Positions 1-6,470 of a stretch of DNA of 20,627 nucleotides are shown here, piece after piece. Source of the stretch: Candidatus Cloacimonas sp. SDB. GTDB lineage: Bacteria; Cloacimonadota; Cloacimonadia; Cloacimonadales; TCS61. Both the position numbers and the translations under genes were made by a program. Numbering within the stretch: the first letter of the stretch is position 1; the number at the start of each line of letters is the position of its first letter. The notes under the pieces were generated by a model. It did no database searches, was not told the origin of the DNA, and worked only from the letters and a program-made list of their open reading frames with translations. Location: contig LKUH01000502.1 in NCBI GenBank assembly GCA_001412425.1, positions 1 to 20,627 on the forward strand. Direction: 5' to 3'.

Positions 1-1
1 A

Positions 2-1921
2 TTTTTTTTCTTCACTTTTAACCAGTAGCATTTCCAGGATAAACAGAAATAATACTGCCAGCAGCAGGATCTTCCAAATCTCAAAACCGTATCTTGACTG
101 CAGAATGTTCTGTTCCCAATCTGCAGCTAAAATTTTAATTCTGCCTTGATCTGCAGCAGCTATTTTTTCATAAAAACTTTCTGTATAATCCAGATTTACC
201 GCAACAGGTTGCTGATTGAAATAATATATACCGGGTTCATTTGTAACATAGCTCTCCTGATTCCAGAGAATAAGGTCGCCGGAAGGCAGTATTATCTGAT
301 CATGCATCAGTTTAAATCTATCGCCGGCCTGATGGGAAGAGTTACTTATCGAACTGGAAACCATAAACTGCAGACAATTATAGGCAAATACCGGGAAGGC
401 GGAATCTATTAAAAATGGATTTCTGAGATCTGCTATATCAAATAACCATAGGATCGATTGGTTGTGTTCCAAAACTAAAGGATAATCCTGAGCCTGAATT
501 AAAATATTGGCATCTGATTTTACTGACCAGATCTGTCCGAATTCCAGGTTTTTTTTCTGGCTGATTATTTCCGTTATCGGGTGATAGGGATTTATAAAAG
601 AAGAGATTTTTTGATTTCCCTCGTTGAGAAATTCTACAAAGGAAAGCGAAAACAAGTCGGCCAATTTTCCCCGCCATTTTTCACTTAGAAGAGGATCTGT
701 GATGAATAGTATCCCCTTTTTATTCTGTATCAACTTATCAATCATAAACGATAACCGCTGATTAATTTCCTGCTTTTTATAAACGATAATGTTATCAAAT
801 TCCTGCAAATAATCGTAGTTGAAATCATCTGTATCGATCAGCGTAATATTAGCTGGTTCCCCCGTATATATTTCCAGTAAGGTAGTAAGAGCTAGAGGAA
901 GCTGAGTTAGATCAGTTATAATGGCAACTCTGGGGTCAGGATTAAAGTAAAATGTAAAATAATTTCTATTATCAAAGGTTAGCCTTTCATTTTTTACTTC
1001 TACAAAACCTGTCAACCAGCCATCTTGTTCCAGGTTAATTTCAAAAGTATCGGTTTTCTTCTGTCCCGGTTGAAGATCCAGCACTTTTTCAGATGTTTTG
1101 TGACCATTCAAATTTAACTGGATTATTATATCATTTTGCTGCAGTTGGGAATGATTAACTACATCAAATTGTACTTTGCGATTATTCTTATTACCGACGA
1201 TTTCATTAATTACGTGGGAATTTTCACAACTGATGTTAGATCTTTCCAGGTCGTTATCAGATGCTGCTATAAGATATGTGGGGATTTCCAAATTATCAGG
1301 AAGAGGCTGTTCCTGAAGATCGGTGATAACGTAGATCTCCTGATTGGGAATGTGGCTTTCTTTTAATTTGCTTTCCGCTTTTTTCAGAACTTCTTTCAGG
1401 GGTGTCATTACTGCCGTTAGGGAAACAGATCTTATCAGGTCTTCAGGTAGTCTGCCATATCTCAAATTAGCGTGAATTTCGTTCCAGTTGCTGTTTAATG
1501 AAAATAGGACAGTAACATCATTTTCCGATAAAATTTCATTGATGGCAATAGCTATATCTTTGGCTTTTTCCAATTCGGTTTTTGTATCTATCAGGTAATC
1601 CATGCTGTAGGAATTATCTATTATTACTGCAACAGCAGTTTTGGGGTGGGAAGTTCCTCTGGAAAGGTATTCGGATTTGATGGAAGGCCGGGAAATAGCC
1701 AAAACTGTAAATAGAATTATTAAAATTCTGATTAAAAGTAAAAGCAGATTTTTGAGATTAATTTTTTTCCGCTGTTGTTTTTGACTCAGCTTGATGAACT
1801 TGATAGAGCTGAAGATGATTTTTCGGGGTTTTTTTTTGGCAAAAAGATAGATCAATATTGGGATGACAACGCTTGCGGAAAGGAACAGAATTCCTGAGTT
1901 GAGAAAAGATAAACTAAACAT
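2..1921 (-). CDS. BatA-type membrane protein with von Willebrand A domain (3' end outside window)
   Basis: The frame is open without a stop from the ATG at 1921 to the left edge (640 codons), so the C-terminus is missing. The N-terminus has the BatA/aerotolerance-regulator layout: a transmembrane segment at about residues 5-25, a basic loop (AKKKPRK, then QKQQRKK), and a second transmembrane segment at about 57-77 ending ISRP. A VWA domain follows, with a MIDAS-type DxSxS motif (DNSYS, residues 102-106) that would bind a divalent metal. A long extracytoplasmic part ends in a last hydrophobic helix (WKILLLAVLFLFILEM) close to the window edge, so probably only a short tail is lost. Family members occur in Bacteroidetes-type envelope or aerotolerance (Bat) loci, but their exact role is poorly known. 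The start overlaps the end of the PAP2 gene by 8 nt, so translation is probably coupled. A run of nine T on the plus strand (1829-1837) encodes Lys codons near residue 29 and is a potential slippage site. Confidence 0.85.
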   Translation of the reverse strand, partial: MFSLSFLNSGILFLSASVVIPILIYLFAKKKPRKIIFSSIKFIKLSQKQQRKKINLKNLLLLLIRILIILFTVLAISRPSIKSEYLSRGTSHPKTAVAVIIDNSYSMDYLIDTKTELEKAKDIAIAINEILSENDVTVLFSLNSNWNEIHANLRYGRLPEDLIRSVSLTAVMTPLKEVLKKAESKLKESHIPNQEIYVITDLQEQPLPDNLEIPTYLIAASDNDLERSNISCENSHVINEIVGNKNNRKVQFDVVNHSQLQQNDIIIQLNLNGHKTSEKVLDLQPGQKKTDTFEINLEQDGWLTGFVEVKNERLTFDNRNYFTFYFNPDPRVAIITDLTQLPLALTTLLEIYTGEPANITLIDTDDFNYDYLQEFDNIIVYKKQEINQRLSFMIDKLIQNKKGILFITDPLLSEKWRGKLADLFSLSFVEFLNEGNQKISSFINPYHPITEIISQKKNLEFGQIWSVKSDANILIQAQDYPLVLEHNQSILWLFDIADLRNPFLIDSAFPVFAYNCLQFMVSSSISNSSHQAGDRFKLMHDQIILPSGDLILWNQESYVTNEPGIYYFNQQPVAVNLDYTESFYEKIAAADQGRIKILAADWEQNILQSRYGFEIWKILLLAVLFLFILEMLLVKSEEKK

Positions 1922-2771
1922 AAATTTCCATTTTTCGATAAATTTTCAAACCGAGGTAATAAAAAAGGATACCATAAAGAATCCCAAAAGGAGTATCGAT
2001 GAAGTAATGATAATGGCAATAAACAGTTGAGATGCTCAATAAAACGGTTCCGGCTAGAAGTATCCATCCCAGGTATTTCTTAAACCGGAAAGCCGCTATC
2101 GTTACAGCTGTGGCAACTGCAACGTGAGAACTGGGTATGGCACCACCCCAATGCTCCGTCCGATTATAAAGAAAAGCCATTAATCTTGTAAAGATTCCAT
2201 ATTGGTACTCTTTGGTATTGGCTAAGGTTATTTCCCAGTATCTGCCACCGATAACGGGGATGAAATAATAAGTTAAATAACAAATATAAAATACGAAAGA
2301 AATCGTAAAAAAATAACTGTGAAAAAGTTTTCTGTCTATCAGGTAAAATAAAAGCCCTATTCCAGCTATCATTATATAAAAGCTGAAATACCAGAAATGA
2401 AAAAATTCCTGCCAAAAAAAACTGTTGTATTTTGTCCCCCAGATTATAGCCGGTTGATATCCAAAAATTGCTTCATCAATTTTCTGGAAGAAATTATCCC
2501 AGTAACCATTCCAGAAAACCTGATTCAGCTGAGTTGAAGCCTGAAATAAGAATCCCCAGAAAAGAATCGGATACCAATGATGGATAATCCTTAAAAATGC
2601 ATGTTTATGTGAGTATCTTATCAGAAAAAAAATTATCACAATTATTACTAAATATATTAATAAAATATCTAAACTATTCTCGGTTGTATTCCAGCCGATA
2701 AACAGAATTACTATACTGATAAAAATATAGATAAGTGTCAGTATATCAAGAGGTTTTATAGTTTGTTGCAT
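1914..2771 (-). CDS. PAP2 superfamily membrane protein, AUR1/inositolphosphotransferase-like (PAP2_3 type)
   Basis: This 285-residue protein is almost wholly membrane-embedded, with about six hydrophobic helices. Two PAP2 signature motifs are visible: P-S-S-H at residues 213-216, and S-T-V-Y-C-H-Y-H-Y-F-I-D at 248-259, which has the spacing of motif C3 (catalytic His255 and Asp259). The usual C3 Arg after Ser is Thr, and the upstream KxxxxxxRP motif is not recognisable. The HYHYFID form resembles AUR1-type inositol phosphorylceramide synthases more than undecaprenyl-pyrophosphatases. By family knowledge it would hydrolyse a lipid phosphate or transfer a phospho-headgroup between lipids at the outer face of the membrane; the substrate is not readable from sequence. 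It starts 6 nt after the second GNAT gene and overlaps the BatA gene by 8 nt. No good ribosome binding site precedes its ATG, consistent with coupling. Undecaprenyl or phosphatidate phosphatase activity remains possible. Confidence 0.8.
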   Translation of the reverse strand: MQQTIKPLDILTLIYIFISIVILFIGWNTTENSLDILLIYLVIIVIIFFLIRYSHKHAFLRIIHHWYPILFWGFLFQASTQLNQVFWNGYWDNFFQKIDEAIFGYQPAIIWGTKYNSFFWQEFFHFWYFSFYIMIAGIGLLFYLIDRKLFHSYFFTISFVFYICYLTYYFIPVIGGRYWEITLANTKEYQYGIFTRLMAFLYNRTEHWGGAIPSSHVAVATAVTIAAFRFKKYLGWILLAGTVLLSISTVYCHYHYFIDTPFGILYGILFYYLGLKIYRKMEIYV

Positions 2772-2777
2772 AATAGT

Positions 2778-3905
2778 TTAGTTGATTTTTTTATCCATAA
2801 TTCTATATCGTTTGTGTATCTCTCCGCCCAGATGACGGGCTATCTTATTCATCATTTCATTATTTTCCAGGACCCAGGAAAGTTCAGCATTTTTAATTCT
2901 CAAAACCTTATGATTATTAGCGGTTTCAAAAGTTTTAGTATAAAATACCGTATCAATCCCTTTTTTTTGATACTCCTTTATAACTCCCATGGTTATGATT
3001 CTGAGACTGGTTATTTTGTTCCTATAAAGAAGAGCTTTCAGGAATCCAAAAGGGAGTAATCTGCCATTCAGCTTTTTTAAAACCTGATTATAATCGGGGA
3101 GTGCAACATAAAAACCTGCCGCTTCACCTTCTACATAGGCTAGATAAAAGAATTCAGGTCTTATTACCTGTAAAATTTGATCAATCTCATGCTGAAATTC
3201 TTTTTTCGTAGCAGGAACAAACCCCCAGTTTTTTTCCCAGGCTTTAGAATATACTGTGAATACAGTCTCAAGATCTTTTCTTAATGCTTTTTTATTCCTG
3301 GAAAGGGGGCGGACCGTAAAATTTCCCCTTTCCTGCAGTCTTTTAGTTAACTTCAATAATTTCTTGGGGGTAGGTCTGTTGGGCAGGAGATAGGCGAAAA
3401 GGTCCATGCTTTTTTTTAATCCCCAGATTTCCAGCAATTTAAGATAATAAGCAGGATTATGAGTCATCATTATAAAGGGTGAAGAATTAAAGCCCTCCAC
3501 CAGAAGTCCGCACTCGTGATTGGTAGAAAAATTCATGGGACCGCGGATAGTGTCCAAACCTCTATTTTTTAACCATTCATAAGCGCTATTCAATAGTTTA
3601 TCTGCTATTTCCTGATCGTCAAAACATTCAAAGAAACCGAAAAAACCGATCTTATCGTTATGGAATTTGTTGTGCTGAGTATTTGTATGTGCTGAAATTC
3701 TACCTGCGACACTTCCCGCTTTTAGAGCGAGGAACAGCTGAACTTCAGAATGATCGTAGTAGGGATTTTTTCCCGGGTTGAAATATTTTTTTTGCTCACT
3801 AATCAGCGGGGCTACCCAATGAGGATCATTTTTATAAATTTTGAAAGGCAGTTTGATAAAATCAATCAGGTCTTTTTTGGTTCTAACTGGCTTGATCTCA
3901 ATCAT
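2778..3905 (-). CDS. YghO/bacterial ceramide synthase-like GNAT acyltransferase, second copy
   Basis: This 375-residue protein is a close paralogue of its upstream neighbour; by eye about half of the positions match over the full length. Shared blocks include GRISAHTNTQHNK, GFFGFFE, ECGLLV, LPDYN-VLKK and SWVLENNEMMNK. They fit the GNAT-fold family that includes E. coli YghO and Caulobacter bacterial ceramide synthase (bCerS), an acyl-CoA-dependent N-acyltransferase. The specific reaction here is inference. I chose the ATG at 3905 over an in-frame GTG at 3920: AGAGGA lies just upstream of the ATG, the protein then begins MIEIKPV in register with the paralogue, and the GTG would place the ribosome binding site inside the gene. 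It overlaps the upstream paralogue by 8 nt (ATGATTGA) and is followed 6 nt later by the PAP2 gene. There is no signal peptide or membrane helix, so it is probably cytoplasmic or membrane-associated. Confidence 0.8.
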   Translation of the reverse strand: MIEIKPVRTKKDLIDFIKLPFKIYKNDPHWVAPLISEQKKYFNPGKNPYYDHSEVQLFLALKAGSVAGRISAHTNTQHNKFHNDKIGFFGFFECFDDQEIADKLLNSAYEWLKNRGLDTIRGPMNFSTNHECGLLVEGFNSSPFIMMTHNPAYYLKLLEIWGLKKSMDLFAYLLPNRPTPKKLLKLTKRLQERGNFTVRPLSRNKKALRKDLETVFTVYSKAWEKNWGFVPATKKEFQHEIDQILQVIRPEFFYLAYVEGEAAGFYVALPDYNQVLKKLNGRLLPFGFLKALLYRNKITSLRIITMGVIKEYQKKGIDTVFYTKTFETANNHKVLRIKNAELSWVLENNEMMNKIARHLGGEIHKRYRIMDKKIN

Positions 3906-5040
3906 GCTTCCTCTTTGCACAGATATTTATATCGTACATTCTGTATCTTTTGTAAACTTCACCTGTAAGGGATTCTGCGATTTTATTCATCATTTCATTT
4001 GATTCCAGAATCCAGGAGAACTCGGCATCGGCATAAGGATTTTTATGGTTGACCGCTGTCTCAAAGGATTTGCAGTAAAAAACAACATCAATTCCTCTAT
4101 TTTTGTATTCGTCCAGTACACCCATAATCGGCACCCTTAATCCCGGAATCTTATTAACATTGAGCAGAAATTTGAGCCAGCCAAAAGGGAATAATCTCCC
4201 CCTGATCTTTTTCAGAACAAAATTATAGTCAGGTAATGTTACAGATAAACCCACCGGTTTGTTATCTATTTCTGCGATGAAGACAAATTCGGGTTTTATT
4301 ATGGGCATTAACTTATCAACAATCTGATCGAACTCTTTCGCAGAGCAGGGCACATAGCCCCAGTTGTTTTTCCAGGCTTCTTCATAAATCCGGTAGATCG
4401 TTTCAATATCTGAACGTAATTTTCTTTTATTTTTAGAGGAAAGAGCCCTGACTGTGAAGTGTCCTCTTTCTTCAATTTTTCTGGATAGTCTGGCTAACCT
4501 TTCTGGAGGTTCCTTAACCTCAACATGATACGCCAGAAGGTCCATAGCTTTTTTAAAGCCGTAATTTTCCAATAAATCAAGGTAATATTCAGGATTATAG
4601 GTCATCATCAACATGGGGGAAGAATCAAAAGGATCGACCAGAAGACCGCATTCATCATTTACGGAAAAACTTGCAGGACCTCGCATCGTATCCATTTTCC
4701 TGTTGAGAAGCCAATCTCCGGCAGCATCAAAAAGAGCATCAGCAATTTCCTGGTCATTAACACATTCAAAGAATCCGAAAAAACCAACCTTATCATTATG
4801 TGTTTTATTATGTTGTGTATTTGTATGAGCAGATATCCTGCCTTTGACTTCATTATCTTTATAAGCCAGAAAGAATTGTGCTTCAGAATGTTCAAAGTAA
4901 GGATTTTTCTTTTTATTGAAAATTTTCTTCTGTTCCATTATAAGTGGAGCTACCCAATATGGATCATTTTTATATAATTCAAAGGGGAATTTTATGAAAG
5001 AATTTAGTAATTTTCTGGAATTTACTTCTACTATCTTCAT
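3898..5040 (-). CDS. YghO/bacterial ceramide synthase-like GNAT acyltransferase, first copy
   Basis: This 380-residue protein contains the family blocks GRISAHTNTQHNK (from residue 67), GFFGFFE (87-92), NDECGLLV (128-135) and, near the C-terminus, SWILESNEMMNKIAE. This pattern is that of the YghO/bCerS-like GNAT family, whose characterised Caulobacter member N-acylates a sphingoid base to make ceramide. Other members are uncharacterised, so long-chain N-acyltransfer is a reasonable but unproven guess. The ATG at 5040 follows AGGAGAG with a 5-nt spacer and overlaps the PlsY-like stop by one base (TAATG), showing tight coupling. The next gene is its paralogue, overlapping by 8 nt. Two copies side by side suggest either two acyl-chain or amine specificities or a heteromeric enzyme. 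No secretion signal is present. Confidence 0.8.
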   Translation of the reverse strand: MKIVEVNSRKLLNSFIKFPFELYKNDPYWVAPLIMEQKKIFNKKKNPYFEHSEAQFFLAYKDNEVKGRISAHTNTQHNKTHNDKVGFFGFFECVNDQEIADALFDAAGDWLLNRKMDTMRGPASFSVNDECGLLVDPFDSSPMLMMTYNPEYYLDLLENYGFKKAMDLLAYHVEVKEPPERLARLSRKIEERGHFTVRALSSKNKRKLRSDIETIYRIYEEAWKNNWGYVPCSAKEFDQIVDKLMPIIKPEFVFIAEIDNKPVGLSVTLPDYNFVLKKIRGRLFPFGWLKFLLNVNKIPGLRVPIMGVLDEYKNRGIDVVFYCKSFETAVNHKNPYADAEFSWILESNEMMNKIAESLTGEVYKRYRMYDINICAKRKHD

Positions 5041-5660
5041 TAAATCTCTCCTAATTTTTTTGACACCAGATAATTCATAACTCCCATCAGTAAAGCAGCT
5101 ATAAACATTTTTGCCAGAAATTCCTTACCGCCGGAAAAAAAGAAATTAATAAAAGGTGTAAGCATTACAATCATATATTGTGAAAATCTGATCTGATTAA
5201 AGAAAATAACTAAAATTGCAGCCAAGAAGCAGACTATCATTGTGGACCAGGGAGCAAAAAATAATAAGAAACCAATGTATGTAAAAATCCCCCTGCCGCC
5301 TTTAAATTTGTGAGTTATTGGAAAACAATGCCCGATGATCATGGCAAAACCAATTATCAGTAAGTGGTTCTGACTTGATATTTCGGATAGTTCAGGGAGC
5401 AATTTAATAAAATTATCGGAAAAAAGAATAACTTTCAAAAATGCCAGATAAAAAAATACTTTTCCAATATCCACAACGCCTGTTATTACTCCCAGAAATT
5501 TATCAACATTATTAAATATGTTCAATGTGTCAGGATGCCCAGTTCCGATTTTGTAAATATTCATGTTGCGATAGGATTTGGCTAAAAGTTTGGCTGTAGA
5601 GAAGCATCCTAAAATATAAGAGATTAACACAAGTAAACTGAATAATATTATTGTCAGCAT
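5040..5660 (-). CDS. Divergent PlsY-like membrane acyltransferase
   Basis: This 206-residue, multi-helix protein has about the usual length of PlsY (acyl-phosphate:glycerol-3-phosphate acyltransferase, the first acylation step of phospholipid synthesis). Motif 2 is excellent: GHCFPITHKFKGGRGIFT (110-127) matches the family GHxFPxxxxFKGGKG signature. Motif 1 is altered: where PlsY has GSGNxGATN followed by an Arg, this protein has GTGHPDTLN (39-47) followed by Asn, so the conserved Ser and Arg are replaced. The C-terminal motif 3 (an H-x-E-N-x-x-R-like segment) is not recognisable. It may therefore use another acyl acceptor or be an inactive or regulatory paralogue; an ordinary PlsY may exist elsewhere in the genome. 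AGGAA lies 5 nt before the ATG. The gene starts 9 nt after yggS and overlaps the first GNAT gene by one base. Confidence 0.78.
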   Translation of the reverse strand: MLTIILFSLLVLISYILGCFSTAKLLAKSYRNMNIYKIGTGHPDTLNIFNNVDKFLGVITGVVDIGKVFFYLAFLKVILFSDNFIKLLPELSEISSQNHLLIIGFAMIIGHCFPITHKFKGGRGIFTYIGFLLFFAPWSTMIVCFLAAILVIFFNQIRFSQYMIVMLTPFINFFFSGGKEFLAKMFIAALLMGVMNYLVSKKLGEI

Positions 5661-5669
5661 TCAGGTTCC

Positions 5670-6362
5670 TTAATTTCTGGTGCCAAATATCGCTGTGCCA
5701 ATCCTGAGAATATTTGCACCTTCTTCAATGGCTATTTCATAATCATTTGACATGCCCATGGAAAGGTATTTCATTTCTGAGTTAGCAAGGTCGATAGTTT
5801 TAATCTCATGGAATAATTCGTATAATGTTCTGAAACACTTCCTGATTACAGCAACGTCTGTAGTAAACATTCCTATTGTCATTAATCCCTTTATTCTTAT
5901 ATGTTCAAATTCTTGGGACTGTTTCAGGAAAGATTCTGTTTCTTCAGGGGTAATTCCAAATTTGCTGTATTCGCCGGAAGTATTTACCTGTAATAAGACA
6001 TCTTGAATCCGACTAAGTTCCTGTAAACGGTGATTCAATTTTTTTAAAGTTGAAAGTGAATCAATAGAATGAATAAGATCAGGTTTTAAAGGGAGCAATT
6101 TGTTAATTTTATTAGATTGCAGATGACCAATAAAATGAAATTCGCGGTACTTCTCTTGTAACAGGGGTAATTTAGCTTCAGCTTCCTGAACTTTATTCTC
6201 ACCAATTAGAGAAATTCCTGATTTCAAAGCTAAATCAATATTTTCTACGGATACAGTCTTTGTCACAGCAAGTATCTGAACTTCTGTCGGATCTCTTCCG
6301 ATACTTTCACAAGTGTATTTTATCCTGTTCTTTATTGCGTCATAGTTTTTTTTAAAGTTCAT
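5670..6362 (-). CDS. yggS: YggS/PLPBP family pyridoxal-phosphate-binding protein
   Basis: This 230-residue protein has the full YggS/PROSC layout: a single alanine-racemase-like TIM barrel that binds pyridoxal 5'-phosphate through the lysine of AVTKT (Lys35). Further family motifs are IGENKVQE, HFIGHLQSNK, VNTSGEYSKFG, and the C-terminal SMGMSNDYEIAIEEGAN and LRIGTAIFG. The family carries PLP and maintains B6 and amino-acid homeostasis in the cytoplasm; no enzymatic activity is established. It is the first gene of the six-gene operon, with a TTGACA promoter element 45-50 nt upstream and the terminator of the protease gene before that. No strong Shine-Dalgarno sequence precedes the ATG. In many bacteria yggS sits with envelope or division genes, so its place ahead of lipid genes may reflect shared transcription rather than a shared reaction. 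(Some sphingolipid enzymes use PLP, but no such enzyme is in the window.). Confidence 0.95.
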   Translation of the reverse strand: MNFKKNYDAIKNRIKYTCESIGRDPTEVQILAVTKTVSVENIDLALKSGISLIGENKVQEAEAKLPLLQEKYREFHFIGHLQSNKINKLLPLKPDLIHSIDSLSTLKKLNHRLQELSRIQDVLLQVNTSGEYSKFGITPEETESFLKQSQEFEHIRIKGLMTIGMFTTDVAVIRKCFRTLYELFHEIKTIDLANSEMKYLSMGMSNDYEIAIEEGANILRIGTAIFGTRN

Positions 6363-6383
6363 AGTATAACCATTAAAATAATT

Positions 6384-6412
6384 AAAATCTAATCTATGAG
6401 TTCTAATGTCAA
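6384..6412 (-). promoter_or_regulatory. Probable promoter of the yggS-batA-type operon
   Basis: A perfect TTGACA hexamer lies at 6412-6407 on the minus strand. Fifteen bases further is TAGATTTT (6391-6384), which resembles a TAnnTTT-type -10 element rather than TATAAT. It sits between the protease terminator and the yggS start. No other promoter-like sequence is obvious before the six tightly packed genes. Confidence 0.45.
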
Positions 6413-6425
6413 GTATTTATGGAAT

Positions 6426-6457
6426 AAAAAACCCTCCTGCTGAAAAACAGGAGGGTT
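6426..6457 (-). terminator. Rho-independent terminator of the protease gene
   Basis: A perfect 10-bp stem (6430-6439 with 6448-6457, arms AACCCTCCTG/CAGGAGGGTT) has an 8-nt loop and is followed on the minus strand by a T run at 6430-6426. It begins 13 nt after the protease stop codon. A shorter T run on the other side (6461-6465) could make it partly bidirectional, but no plus-strand gene is present. Confidence 0.9.
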
Positions 6458-6470
6458 GAATTTTTAAAGT

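Noticed and set aside
146..1366. Short plus- and minus-strand ORFs at the left edge
   Set aside because: They overlap the continuous 640-codon BatA/VWA frame, which has clear domain content and no stop.
1829..1837. Nine-T run as a phase-variation site in the BatA-type gene
   Set aside because: The frame is intact and the run encodes expected Lys residues in the basic loop; a single sequence cannot show length variation.
3905..3920. GTG at 3920 as the start of the second GNAT gene
   Set aside because: The ATG at 3905 has the ribosome binding site directly upstream and matches the N-terminus of the paralogue; the GTG would include that site in the coding region.
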